A stretch of 64,000 nt of DNA from Parvularcula sp. LCG005. Its GTDB lineage: Bacteria; Pseudomonadota; Alphaproteobacteria; Caulobacterales; Parvularculaceae. This document shows positions 54,665 through 63,639 of this stretch, one piece after another. Below the pieces are notes generated by a model. That model did no database searches. It was given only the letters and a program-made list of their open reading frames with translations, and had not been told where the DNA came from. Position numbers and translations under genes: made by a program. Location: NCBI RefSeq assembly GCF_032930845.1, contig NZ_CP136758.1:2743001-2807000 (forward strand), written 5' to 3'. Position 1 is the stretch's first letter; each line of letters opens with the position of its first letter.

Positions 54665-56070
54665 GCAGCCTCCGGCTTTGTCAGATAGGGACGAGGGTCG
54701 GCAATTCGGCCCTCAATGGCGGATGCGGCCGCAGTTGCCGGTGACGCGAGTACGGTGCGAACACCCTCACCCTGCCGCCCTTTGAAGTTGCGGTTCGACG
54801 TCGATACGACGAGTTCCCCAGGCTGTCCGCGATCGCCATTCATGGCAATGCACATCGAGCAGCCTGGCTCACGCCATTCAGCCCCGGCGGCGATGAACAC
54901 CTCGTGCAGGCCTTCCGCCTCGGCATCCTTCTTCACCTGCTCAGACCCCGGTACGATCAAAGCAACAAGACCGGGCGCCACCTTGTGACCGCGCAGCACA
55001 TCAGCGGCGACCCTGAGATCCGACAGCCGCCCGTTCGTACACGATCCGACAAACACACGGTCCACCTTGACGTCCGTCAGTGGTGTGTCCTGATTCATCC
55101 CCATGTAGAGAAGCGCTTGAGCGTCATCATCATTATGGGCGTGCGGGATCATCTGACTGATCCGTGTTCCTGCATCCGGCGACACACCAAAGGTGACCAT
55201 CGGCTCGATCTGCGACACGTCGACAACGACTTCACGATCAAAAACCGCATCATCATCGGTATACAGCGTTTTCCAGTCAGCGACGGCGGCATCAAAGTCG
55301 GCCGGTGCACCAGCTCGTCCACGAAGATAGTCGAACGTGACATCGTCAGGCGCGACCATACCTGCGCGTGCGCCGCCCTCGATAGACAGGTTGCACAGGG
55401 TCATGCGCCCTTCCATTTCCAGGGCTTCGATCGCGGGACCGCAATATTCAATAACATGACCCGCCGCACCGCCCGCGCCGATCTGGGCAATCATGGCCAG
55501 TGCGAGGTCCTTTGCGCTGACCCCCGGCGTCGCATCGCCTTCAAATCGAATGCGCATGGTTTTCGGCCGGCGCTGGAACAGCGACTGCGTTGCGAGGACG
55601 TGGCCGACTTCGGTGGTGCCGATCCCGAAAGCCAGGGCGCCAAACGCACCGTGGGTGGAGGTGTGGCTGTCGCCGCAGACAATGACAATGCCCGGCTGGG
55701 TACGGCCCATTTCAGGGCCGACCATATGCACGATGCCGCGGCGCTGATCCGCAAAATTCAGCAGTTCAATGCCGTGCGCCGCACAATTGCGCTCCAGTGT
55801 CTCCACCTGGCTGCGTGCAGCATCCGTTGCGAAGACACGACTGCCATCCGCTGCCACCGGCGTGGTTGGCGTTGAATGATCCATGGTCGCCAGGGTCAGA
55901 TCAGGACGCCGCACCTTGAGGCCGCGATCATCAAGCACCTTGAACGCCTGCGGGCTGGTCACTTCGTGAACAAGATGCAGGCCGACATGAAGGATCGCCG
56001 GACGATCCTCCATCTCAGGCGAAATGACATTCCGCTCCCAGACTTTTTCAAACAGGGTCTTGCCGGCCAT
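54661..56070 (-). CDS. leuC: 3-isopropylmalate dehydratase large subunit
   Basis: Iron-sulfur aconitase-family subunit, 2- to 3-isopropylmalate. 469 residues: [40 protein letters not shown] with one cluster cysteine, [13 protein letters not shown] and [13 protein letters not shown] with the other two. Its ATG overlaps the leuA stop by one base (TAATG). Confidence 0.97.
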   Translation of the reverse strand: MAGKTLFEKVWERNVISPEMEDRPAILHVGLHLVHEVTSPQAFKVLDDRGLKVRRPDLTLATMDHSTPTTPVAADGSRVFATDAARSQVETLERNCAAHGIELLNFADQRRGIVHMVGPEMGRTQPGIVIVCGDSHTSTHGAFGALAFGIGTTEVGHVLATQSLFQRRPKTMRIRFEGDATPGVSAKDLALAMIAQIGAGGAAGHVIEYCGPAIEALEMEGRMTLCNLSIEGGARAGMVAPDDVTFDYLRGRAGAPADFDAAVADWKTLYTDDDAVFDREVVVDVSQIEPMVTFGVSPDAGTRISQMIPHAHNDDDAQALLYMGMNQDTPLTDVKVDRVFVGSCTNGRLSDLRVAADVLRGHKVAPGLVALIVPGSEQVKKDAEAEGLHEVFIAAGAEWREPGCSMCIAMNGDRGQPGELVVSTSNRNFKGRQGEGVRTVLASPATAAASAIEGRIADPRPYLTKPEAA

Positions 56071-57245
56071 TATTCGGTCTCCACGATCACGCGGTTAGAC
56101 GCCCCGGCCACCAGACTGCGCAGATCCTCATCCGTCACTTCTTTTTTCTCATCGGCAAGGCGTTTGAATGCCTCGAAAATGGAAGGAATATAGTCCGGGT
56201 TCACATCATGACCGAGCTCTTCCAGCCGCGCCATCATGGCGTGCTTGCCGGAATGTTTGCCGAGGACGAGAGACGAGTTCGGCGCGCCGATATCCTCTGG
56301 CCGCATGATCTCATAGGTCTCACGGTTCGCCAGCATGCCGTGCTGGTGAATCCCCGCCTCATGCGCAAACGCATTGCGTCCGACGATCGCCTTGTTGCGC
56401 TGAACTTTCTCACCGGTCACATCTTCGAGCGTGCGGCTGGCCTTGTAGAGCTTGGTCGTGTCCACGAGGCTTTCGACGCCGTAGAAGTCCTTACGCGTAT
56501 GAAGGGCCATGACGACCTCTTCCATCGCCGCGTTACCGGCGCGCTCACCAATGCCGTTGATCGTGCACTCAACCTGGCGCACGCCCGCGCGAATAGCGGC
56601 GAGGGAGTTGGCAACCCCCAGCCCCAGATCATCATGACAGTGGCAGGAGAAGATAACCTCTGGCCCGACCTTGGCATTTTCAATCAGATAGCTGAACACG
56701 TCATAGATTTCATCAGGCGTTATGTAGCCGACCGTATCCGGTACGTTCAGCGTCTGCGCCCCGGCGTCGGCCGCCACGGTCATGCACTCGGCAAGGAAAT
56801 CCTTCTCCGTCCGCATGGCGTCTTCGGCCGAGAATTCCACGTCGTCGAAAATGGCCCGAGCATAACGCACGCCATGATCGATCGCCTTGACGATCTCATC
56901 ACGGCCCATCTTCAACTTGAACTCACGGTGCAGCGGCGAGGTGCCGATAAAGACGTGGGCTCGTTTGCGGCGCGCTGGCTCCAGCGCGCGGGCGGCGGCA
57001 TCGATATCGGGCTCACGGACACGGGCCAGCGAACAGATGCGGGCACCCTCGGTCTCCTCGGCAATGGCGCGAACAGCCTCAAGGTCGCCGGGCGATGCCG
57101 CGGCGAACCCGGCTTCGATAACGTCCACTTTAAGAGCGGCGAGGGCTTTCGCCATCCGCAGCTTGCCCTTCATGGTCATGGAAAAGCCGGGGCTCTGTTC
57201 CCCATCACGCAAAGTGGTGTCGAAAATTCGAACGTAATCAGACAT
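56070..57245 (-). CDS. leuA: 2-isopropylmalate synthase lacking the C-terminal regulatory domain
   Basis: Condenses acetyl-CoA and 2-ketoisovalerate, committing step to leucine. The catalytic TIM barrel is complete: [50 protein letters not shown] (metal HxH), [21 protein letters not shown] and [12 protein letters not shown]. The protein ends at 391 residues ([15 protein letters not shown]), whereas ordinary LeuA is about 510-560 with a LeuA-dimer domain that binds leucine. The stop abuts leuC, so nothing was cut off by an obvious frameshift. Short LeuA-like enzymes exist; homocitrate or citramalate synthase activity is a less likely alternative given the operon. An upstream leader ORF overlaps its ribosome site. 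Confidence 0.9.
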   Translation of the reverse strand: MSDYVRIFDTTLRDGEQSPGFSMTMKGKLRMAKALAALKVDVIEAGFAAASPGDLEAVRAIAEETEGARICSLARVREPDIDAAARALEPARRKRAHVFIGTSPLHREFKLKMGRDEIVKAIDHGVRYARAIFDDVEFSAEDAMRTEKDFLAECMTVAADAGAQTLNVPDTVGYITPDEIYDVFSYLIENAKVGPEVIFSCHCHDDLGLGVANSLAAIRAGVRQVECTINGIGERAGNAAMEEVVMALHTRKDFYGVESLVDTTKLYKASRTLEDVTGEKVQRNKAIVGRNAFAHEAGIHQHGMLANRETYEIMRPEDIGAPNSSLVLGKHSGKHAMMARLEELGHDVNPDYIPSIFEAFKRLADEKKEVTDEDLRSLVAGASNRVIVETE

Positions 57246-57247
57246 GA

Positions 57248-57319
57248 TCAGCACTCCCCGCCAGACCGCTTGAGAAGAAGCAGTGCAACCTTCGGCGATG
57301 AATAATCCCGGTGCAGCAT
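57248..57319 (-). CDS. Putative leucine leader peptide upstream of leuA
   Basis: A 23-codon ORF starting MLHRDYSSPKVALLLLKRSG. AGGAG lies six bases before its ATG, one of the best ribosome sites in the region. Codons 13-16 are four successive Leu codons (CTG CTT CTT CTC), like the Leu run of enterobacterial leuL. The TGA stop is two bases before the leuA ATG and the leuA Shine-Dalgarno GGGGAG lies inside codons 21-22. The Leu codons CTTCTC can pair with GGGGAG (six pairs, two G-T, 12-base loop). No T-run terminator is present, so control would be translational. No protein homologue is known to me. Confidence 0.6.
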   Translation of the reverse strand: MLHRDYSSPKVALLLLKRSGGEC

Positions 57320-57330
57320 AATTTTCTCCT

Positions 57331-58608
57331 CTATTGGTTCTGGTTGGCCGTTAATGGCGCCACGGAAAGGCCCGCAGCACGAAGCGAGTCGATAATACGG
57401 TCCATTTGCAGGCCATCGCTGGCCTCGACCGAAATATCAATATACGTCGATTTTGCCGGTAAGTCGTTGAAAATTCTATGGTAAGAAATATCAATGACGT
57501 TTCCGCCGGCAGCCGAAATGGCTTCTGAAACCGTTGTCAGCTGGCCGGGTATGTCAATCAGTTCAATACGCAACCGGGCCAGTCGCCGCTGGCGCGCCAG
57601 ATCACGCATCAGGATGGATGACAGGAGCCGGGTGTCGATATTGCCCCCGCAGATGATCGATCCGACCTTCCGACCACGGAACAGCGATGGATGGGCCAGC
57701 ACGGCGGCAAGACCTGCCGCGCCTGCGCCCTCCGCCAGCGTCTTCTGGATCGTCAGCAACATGGACAGGGCGCTTTCCAGATTGGGTTCTTCCACGGTGA
57801 CGATTTCATCAACGAGTTGAGAGACCACCTGGCGCGTCAATTGTCCGGGTTCGCGGACCGCGATCCCCTCAGCGAGGGTCATGCCGCCACAGGGGCGATG
57901 CCCCCCCTTCACAGCATTCAGCATGCCCGGGAACAGGGCCGCCTGTACGCCGATGATCCGGATGTTTGGATTGATCCGTTTGGCGACAATGGCCGTGCCT
58001 GAGATCAGACCGCCGCCACCAATTGGCACGATCAACGTATCAAGATCTGGCACCGTGGCGAGCATTTCCGCGGCAACCGTGCCCTGACCAGCACAGACAT
58101 AGGGGTCGTCAAACGGATGAACGAAAGTCAGCCCTTCCTCCGAACAGATCTTGTGGGCAGCGGCATCGGCTTCGCCGTAATCAGCGCCGGTCAACACGAC
58201 CCGTGCGCCGAGCGCACGCGTCTGTTCCACTTTCACCATGGGGGTGAATTGCGGCATGACAATTGTCGCATCAATGCCGAGCAGCGCCGCGTGCCTGGCG
58301 ACACCCTGGGCGTGGTTGCCGGCTGACGCCGCGATTACACCGACCGCGCGTTCCTGCTCACTCAGGCTGAGCAGCTTGGCCAAGGCACCGCGTTCTTTGA
58401 AACTTCCCGTGTACTGAAAATTATCAAATTTCAGGAACAGGTCGCATCCCGTCGCTGCGGACAATTTCGGCGAGTGGATACACGGCGTCTCTACAATCCT
58501 GGACCAGGCGGGGTCCCGTTTGGAAACGATATCGTCAAAGACGCCTTCGTCCAGCCCGAGGATTGCCTCGGGCGCCGCTACCGGTGCGACCTCAGATGAC
58601 AGTGGCAT
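57331..58608 (-). CDS. ilvA: Threonine ammonia-lyase (threonine dehydratase) with one ACT domain
   Basis: PLP-dependent conversion of threonine to 2-ketobutyrate, entry to isoleucine. The ATG at 58608 (AAGGA eight bases upstream) gives 425 residues. PLP lysine in YTGSFKERGA near residue 69, then SAGNHAQGVA and the phosphate loop VPIGGGGLISG. The C-terminal 75 residues form a single ACT-like domain (LIDIPGQLTTVSEAISAAGG). The E. coli biosynthetic enzyme has two such domains, so this is the shorter type. Starts inside the end of the ALS small-subunit gene (17-base overlap). Confidence 0.92.
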   Translation of the reverse strand: MPLSSEVAPVAAPEAILGLDEGVFDDIVSKRDPAWSRIVETPCIHSPKLSAATGCDLFLKFDNFQYTGSFKERGALAKLLSLSEQERAVGVIAASAGNHAQGVARHAALLGIDATIVMPQFTPMVKVEQTRALGARVVLTGADYGEADAAAHKICSEEGLTFVHPFDDPYVCAGQGTVAAEMLATVPDLDTLIVPIGGGGLISGTAIVAKRINPNIRIIGVQAALFPGMLNAVKGGHRPCGGMTLAEGIAVREPGQLTRQVVSQLVDEIVTVEEPNLESALSMLLTIQKTLAEGAGAAGLAAVLAHPSLFRGRKVGSIICGGNIDTRLLSSILMRDLARQRRLARLRIELIDIPGQLTTVSEAISAAGGNVIDISYHRIFNDLPAKSTYIDISVEASDGLQMDRIIDSLRAAGLSVAPLTANQNQ

Positions 58609-58882
58609 GGGGTATTTCCTTCCACTGACTTGGCTGTTCGCGACTGCGCCGCTCCAGACGGACATAACGGACATTGACCAGCCGTTCGATCTGCAGTCGG
58701 AGCGTTTCGATAGAGCGCGTTGAGCCGTAGGGAGAGACCTGCACTCGCGTCGTCACACCGCCTTCGATTTCTTCCACCAGAAGGCTGCGCACATACCAGC
58801 CGCGCTGCTCGATAATCGTCCAGATCCGGCGCAGCGTGCCGTTCACGTCGTCACTTTCGATGGTCAGGGTCTCGATGGTCAT
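58592..58882 (-). CDS. Acetolactate synthase small subunit, short IlvM-like form
   Basis: A 96-residue single-ACT regulatory subunit: ETLTIESDDVNGTLRRIWTI with the conserved N-G-T-L-x-R ligand turn, then IEQRGWYVRSLLVEEIEGG and the strand TRVQVSP. The usual alphaproteobacterial IlvH is about 160-190 residues with a second domain; this one ends after the ACT domain plus a basic tail, like enterobacterial IlvM. It overlaps ilvB by four bases and ilvA by 17, consistent with coupled translation in the ilvB-ilvM-ilvA order. Confidence 0.85.
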   Translation of the reverse strand: MTIETLTIESDDVNGTLRRIWTIIEQRGWYVRSLLVEEIEGGVTTRVQVSPYGSTRSIETLRLQIERLVNVRYVRLERRSREQPSQWKEIPHATVI

Positions 58883-60576
58883 TTTGGTGCATCCATCATG
58901 TCAGAATTCGATTTACCGGCGGGAACGATCGGCCAGACATTTTCAGCCGGATCGATCACCACATGCATCAGGATAGGGCCTTCCGCCGCCAACAGCCGTT
59001 CAATCGCGGCGGGCACCTCGTTCGGGCTTTTGATCGTGAAGCCTTCGATACCGAAAGCCTGCGCCACCGCTGCAAAGTCAGGATTGTCCGACAGATCCAC
59101 TTCAGAGAAGTTACCATCAAAGAACAGCTCCTGCCACTGACGAACCATCCCAAGGCGGGAGTTATTCAGAACAATGGCTTTCAGCGGTATGCCATAGCGG
59201 CGCATGGTCGCCAGCTCCTGGATGTTCATCATCACGCCGCCGTCACCGCTGATTGAGACGACTACGGAATCGGGCTCTGCCACCTTCGCGCCAATGGCGG
59301 TCGGCAAGCCAAATCCCATGGATCCGAGGCCACCGGACGTAATATGCGCCTGAGGACGGGAAAAGCGGCAATGCTGGGCGACCCACATCTGGTGCTGGCC
59401 CACATCGGACACTGCCACAAACTTGTCGCCCGCCTGCTCAGACAGCTCTTTCAGGAGCGCGGGCGCATAAATCCCTTCACCCGGCGCATCGTAGCGGATC
59501 GGGTTCTCATCGCGCCAGGCGAGGCACTGCTCCTGCCACGGACCGATAGAGTTGGGCTCGGGCCGGAACGCTTCCAGCATGGGTTTGATTTCGCACGACA
59601 CAGCGACATGGGCGTGGCGCAGCTTTGAAATTTCGGAGGCATCGCGGTCAAAATGCACAACGCGGGCATGGGGGGCAAAAGTATCCAGCTTGCCCGTGGC
59701 CCGGTCATCAAACCGGGCGCCGACAACGATCAGCAAATCGCAGTCCTGAACAGCGAGGTTGGCCTGCTTGGTGCCGTGCATGCCCAGCATGCCTAGCAGT
59801 TGCGGATGGCCAGTAGGCAGGACGCCCAGCCCCTGCAGTGTACAGACGGCCGGAATTTTGGACCGCTCGACTAGCTTTCGCACCGCATCAACCGCACCGG
59901 CGCGCACAATGCCACCGCCCAGATAGAAGAGGGGCTTGCTGGCATCACGAACAGCCGCTTCGGCGCGGCGCAGGCCGTCTTCGTCGAGCGTGTTGTCCGT
60001 ATGCTCTACCCGCGCAATGACGTCAGCCTGCGCACCAGCCACCTGCACATCCTTGGGGATGTCAATGACAACGGGACCCGGCCGGCCGCTCTCAGCGATT
60101 TCGATGGCTTCGGCGATGATGCGGGGAATATCGTTTGGATCACGGACGATATAGGAATGCTTCACGATCGGCATGGTGATACCGAAGGTGTCAATTTCCT
60201 GAAAAGCATCCGTACCCATCACAGGCTGGGCGACCTGCCCCGTGATGGCAACCATGGGCACGGAATCCATGAACGCATCGGCAATGCCGGTGACAAGATT
60301 GGTCGCGCCCGGGCCGGAGGTGGCAAAGCACACCCCCGCCCTGCGGGTCATGCGCCCCACCGCCGCAGCGGCGAAGGCGCATGCCTGTTCGTGCCGACAC
60401 AGAATGTGTCGCAGACCAGACCCCGGAATGGCATCATAGACGGGCATGATGGCGCCGCCGGGATAGCCAAACACCGTATCCACCCCCTGGGCCAGCAACG
60501 AGTCCACGACAAGCGACGCACCGGTTTTCGGGCGAGCGACGGTCTGTTGATCAAGCTTGGGGGCGGTGGTGTTCAT
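58879..60576 (-). CDS. ilvB: Acetolactate synthase large (catalytic) subunit
   Basis: ThDP-dependent acetohydroxyacid synthase: pyruvate to 2-acetolactate, or with 2-ketobutyrate to acetohydroxybutyrate. 565 residues. Starts MNTTAPKLDQQTVARPKTGA; VFGYPGGAIMPVYDAI and RHEQACAFAAAAVGRMTRRA contain the ThDP glutamate; TSGPGATNLVTGIADA, GMLGMHGTKQANLAV, and the ThDP/Mg motif SGDGGVMMNIQELATMRRYG with NNSRLGMVRQWQ follow. The C-terminal half ends DPAENVWPIVPAGKSNSDMM. Lies 20 bases after ilvC. Confidence 0.96.
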   Translation of the reverse strand: MNTTAPKLDQQTVARPKTGASLVVDSLLAQGVDTVFGYPGGAIMPVYDAIPGSGLRHILCRHEQACAFAAAAVGRMTRRAGVCFATSGPGATNLVTGIADAFMDSVPMVAITGQVAQPVMGTDAFQEIDTFGITMPIVKHSYIVRDPNDIPRIIAEAIEIAESGRPGPVVIDIPKDVQVAGAQADVIARVEHTDNTLDEDGLRRAEAAVRDASKPLFYLGGGIVRAGAVDAVRKLVERSKIPAVCTLQGLGVLPTGHPQLLGMLGMHGTKQANLAVQDCDLLIVVGARFDDRATGKLDTFAPHARVVHFDRDASEISKLRHAHVAVSCEIKPMLEAFRPEPNSIGPWQEQCLAWRDENPIRYDAPGEGIYAPALLKELSEQAGDKFVAVSDVGQHQMWVAQHCRFSRPQAHITSGGLGSMGFGLPTAIGAKVAEPDSVVVSISGDGGVMMNIQELATMRRYGIPLKAIVLNNSRLGMVRQWQELFFDGNFSEVDLSDNPDFAAVAQAFGIEGFTIKSPNEVPAAIERLLAAEGPILMHVVIDPAENVWPIVPAGKSNSDMMDAPK

Positions 60577-60596
60577 GGGGTCGAGCCTTTATCGGT

Positions 60597-61625
60597 TCAT
60601 TTGTCTGCGTTGTTGGCGCCAGGCTGCAGCCAGCTCATCCGGCTGCGGAGTTTCTGGCCCACTTCTTCCATCTCGTGGTCCAGATCCTGATGCATCAGCT
60701 GGTCATAGCGGGCTTTGCCAGCCTGGTTTTCGAGGATCCATTCGCGGGCGAATGTCCCGTCCTGAATATCCTTGAGGACAGCGCGCATCGCTTCGCGGGA
60801 GGTCTCGTTGACCACGCGAGGACCCGAAACCAGATCGCCATAGGCGGCTGTTTCGGAGATGAACTCATGCATTTTCGCGATGCCGCCTTCATGCAGCAGA
60901 TCCACGATCAGCTTCAGCTCGTGCAGGCACTCATAATAGGCCAACTCGGGCGCGTAGCCGGCTTCCGTCAGGGTTTCGAAGCCCATTTTCACAAGCTCGG
61001 TCACGCCGCCGCACAGGACAGCCTGTTCACCGAACAGGTCAGTTTCGGTCTCGTCGCGGAAGGTCGTTTCAAAGATCGCAGCGGCGGTACCGCCAATGCC
61101 GTCCGCGTAGGCGAGCGCGCGATCAGAGGCTTTGCGAGACGCGTCCTGATAGACGGCGAACAGACAGGGCACGCCCCGGCCTTTTTCATACTCACGACGG
61201 ACGAGGTCACCGGGACCCTTGGGCGCCACCATGACGACGTCGACATTCTTTGGGGGCTTCACGCGGCCGTAAAGGACAGAAAAACCGTGGGCGAACAGAA
61301 CCGTATCGCCATCTTTCAGGTTTGGCAGAACGTCGTTCTGGAAGATGCTCTCATGCTGCATGTCCGGCGCGGTGATCGCGATCAGCTGCGCTTCCTTGGC
61401 GGCCTGGTCAGGCGGCAGAACGCGGAAGCCATCGGCCTCGGCCTTGGCTTCCGATGGTCCGCCGCGACGTGCACCGATGATAACATCGAGACCGGAGTCC
61501 CGCAGGTTGCGGGCGTGGGAACGCCCCTGGCTGCCAAAGCCGATGATGGCAATTGTGGTGCCGTCAAAGGTGCCCGGCTTCACGTCATCCTTGGTGAAGA
61601 CGCGCATTTCTTCCTTGGTACTCAT
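60597..61625 (-). CDS. ilvC: Ketol-acid reductoisomerase
   Basis: NADPH- and Mg-dependent rearrangement and reduction of acetolactate or acetohydroxybutyrate. 342 residues, class I length. Rossmann site [40 protein letters not shown]; metal ligands in [19 protein letters not shown] and [16 protein letters not shown]. The nucleotide-binding loop after GARRG is followed by [12 protein letters not shown]. Overlaps ilvD by four bases. Confidence 0.96.
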   Translation of the reverse strand: MSTKEEMRVFTKDDVKPGTFDGTTIAIIGFGSQGRSHARNLRDSGLDVIIGARRGGPSEAKAEADGFRVLPPDQAAKEAQLIAITAPDMQHESIFQNDVLPNLKDGDTVLFAHGFSVLYGRVKPPKNVDVVMVAPKGPGDLVRREYEKGRGVPCLFAVYQDASRKASDRALAYADGIGGTAAAIFETTFRDETETDLFGEQAVLCGGVTELVKMGFETLTEAGYAPELAYYECLHELKLIVDLLHEGGIAKMHEFISETAAYGDLVSGPRVVNETSREAMRAVLKDIQDGTFAREWILENQAGKARYDQLMHQDLDHEMEEVGQKLRSRMSWLQPGANNADK

Positions 61626-63295
61626 GATCTTCCTTCCGTCACAGTGGTCGTTGCGCCCTTGCTCGCCGAACCGACGAGAGCTGCGTATTTATCAAAAGCG
61701 CCGCCCATATAACGGGGTGGACGCGGGGTGATTTCTTTGGCGCGGGCATCCCAGTCGATATCCGCGTCGATGGTCCGTGCTTCCGCATCGATCCGCATAC
61801 GGTCGCCATCTTTCAGCAGGCCGATCGGGCCGCCGAGCGCCGCCTCAGGCGCCACGTGACCGATCACAAAGCCGTGACTGGCGCCAGAGAACCGGCCATC
61901 GGTGATGAGCGCGACCTTGCCGGCCAGGCCCTGCCCGGCAATGGCCGCCGTGGTCGCCAGCATTTCGCGCATGCCAGGACCGCCTTTGGGTCCTTCATAG
62001 CGGATCACGACAACATGGCCTTCCTTGATCTCGCCACGACCGACGGCAGCGAAGGCATCTTCTTCGCATTCAAAAACGCGGGCCGTGCCCTCGAAAACGC
62101 CATCGGAATAGCCAGCGGTTTTCAGGACGGCACCTTCAGGGGCCACCTGGCCGTACAGGACGCGCAGGCCGCCCGTCTTTTTCAGCGGGTTGTCCAGTGG
62201 ACGGACCACTTTCTGATCTGGCGCTTCTTCCGCCAGGTCGATCTCTTCGAACAGGGTCCGGCCTGAGACGGTGGGTGCATCCACGATCAGGCCTGCTTCG
62301 CGCAGGCGTTTGCCGAACAGACGGCAGCCCCCGGCCTTGTACAGATCAACGGCCACATAGCGGCCACCTGGCTTCATGTCCGCAAACACGGGTGCGATGC
62401 GCGACAGCTCATCAAAAATATCGATAGAGAACGGTACGCCCGCCTCTGTCGCGATTGCGGCGAGGTGCAGGACGGCATTGGTGGAACCGCCAGAAGCAAC
62501 GACTGAAACGGCGGCATTTCGCAGGGAGGTTTCGGTCACGAAATGGCGCGAATCCGGCCCTTCGAGCGCCCGTTTCGCCGCGAGCATGCCGCAACGATGG
62601 GCCTCACCCGCCTTCGCTTCATCCGTGGCCGGTGGATCGCCCGCGCCCAACGGCGCCAGGCCGAGGAATGCCAGGGCCATGGCCATCGTATTGGCCGTGA
62701 ACTGACCACCACAGGCGCCGGCGCCGGGGCAGGCGTGGCGCTCAACCGCGTCCAGTTCACTATCACCGATCTGGCCTTGGGAGTGCGCACCGACTGCTTC
62801 GAATACGTCCTGAATGGTGACGTCCTTGTCGTTCAGGCAGCCGGGCGCGATGGTCCCGCCGTAAAAAATGACGCCCGGGATATCCATCCGAGACAGGGCC
62901 ATGGCGGCGGCTGGCAGGGTCTTGTCACAGCCAACCAGAATGACCGCGGCATCAAGCGCATGGCCGCGCACAGCCAACTCGATCGAGTCCGCGATGACCT
63001 CGCGCGACATCAAAGATGCCCGCATTCCTTCATGGCCCATGGTAATGCCGTCGGAGACGACGATGGTCCCAAATTCGACCGGCACACCGCCGCCTTCGCG
63101 CACGCCCTCGACAACAGGCGCGGCCAGGTCACGCAGGTGCATGTTGCACGGCGTGACCGAAGAATAGGTGTTGATCACCGCGACCATGGGCTTGTCGAAA
63201 TCCTCATCCGACATGCCGGTTGCCCGCAACATTGCTCTCGCCGCTGCCCGTGAGGGTCCTTTGGTGATGGCGTCGCTACGTTTTTGTCGGGTCAT
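61622..63295 (-). CDS. ilvD: Dihydroxy-acid dehydratase
   Basis: Iron-sulfur dehydratase giving 2-ketoisovalerate and 2-keto-3-methylvalerate. 557 residues. [16 protein letters not shown] and [40 protein letters not shown] carry the three cluster cysteines; [20 protein letters not shown] is the substrate-binding C-terminal block. First structural gene of the ilv-leu superoperon; its ATG lies 34 bases after an attenuator hairpin. Confidence 0.96.
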   Translation of the reverse strand: MTRQKRSDAITKGPSRAAARAMLRATGMSDEDFDKPMVAVINTYSSVTPCNMHLRDLAAPVVEGVREGGGVPVEFGTIVVSDGITMGHEGMRASLMSREVIADSIELAVRGHALDAAVILVGCDKTLPAAAMALSRMDIPGVIFYGGTIAPGCLNDKDVTIQDVFEAVGAHSQGQIGDSELDAVERHACPGAGACGGQFTANTMAMALAFLGLAPLGAGDPPATDEAKAGEAHRCGMLAAKRALEGPDSRHFVTETSLRNAAVSVVASGGSTNAVLHLAAIATEAGVPFSIDIFDELSRIAPVFADMKPGGRYVAVDLYKAGGCRLFGKRLREAGLIVDAPTVSGRTLFEEIDLAEEAPDQKVVRPLDNPLKKTGGLRVLYGQVAPEGAVLKTAGYSDGVFEGTARVFECEEDAFAAVGRGEIKEGHVVVIRYEGPKGGPGMREMLATTAAIAGQGLAGKVALITDGRFSGASHGFVIGHVAPEAALGGPIGLLKDGDRMRIDAEARTIDADIDWDARAKEITPRPPRYMGGAFDKYAALVGSASKGATTTVTEGRS

Positions 63296-63328
63296 GGTCC
63301 TGGTCTTCTGTCATTTGTGGTGAAGGTT

Positions 63329-63356
63329 AAAAAAAAAGCTCCCTTTCGGGAGCTTT
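63329..63356 (-). terminator. Attenuator terminator in the ilvD leader
   Basis: Minus strand AAAGCTCCC-GAAA-GGGAGCTTT followed by a nine-T run (shared with the stem end), located after the leader ORF and before ilvD. Its 5' arm GCTCCCG is exactly complementary to CGGGAGC at 63389-63395 in the leader, giving an alternative antiterminator. Confidence 0.85.
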
Positions 63357-63377
63357 GCCTCGGCGCTGCGTATGCGT

Positions 63378-63500
63378 TTACCGATGCCGCTCCCGCGGGG
63401 ATATGAAGTCAATAAGGAGTACGAGACCGACCACGAGCCGAGCCGCGACCCGCGCGAGCGGGACGTTGACGAGGTTCGCTAGGACAGTCGCGTTTACCAT
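63378..63500 (-). CDS. Branched-chain amino acid leader peptide (ilvL-like)
   Basis: A 40-residue ORF starting MVNATVLANLVNVPLARVAA and continuing RLVVGLVLLIDFISPRERHR. It contains 8 Val, 7 Leu and 2 Ile, with a dense run VVGLVLLI at residues 23-30, the hallmark of ilv operon control peptides. Codons 36-38 hold the antiterminator arm CGGGAGC; a ribosome at the TAA (63378-63380) would mask it, while one stalled at the Val/Leu/Ile run would not. A small hairpin CCCGC-TCGC-GCGGG at 63449-63462 could be the pause structure. GGATCAG before the ATG is only a fair ribosome site. Confidence 0.8.
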   Translation of the reverse strand: MVNATVLANLVNVPLARVAARLVVGLVLLIDFISPRERHR

Positions 63501-63639
63501 CTGATCCAATTCCGAAAAAACGTGCGAGCGAGGCCCGCGTGCAGGTCCGCTACCATAACGTCGCAGGGCACGCAACCACCAAAAGCCATCTTATGCTGAG
63601 TTGCGCGCGCTGTGCGCCGTTTTCTGTCATTGCGCCAGA

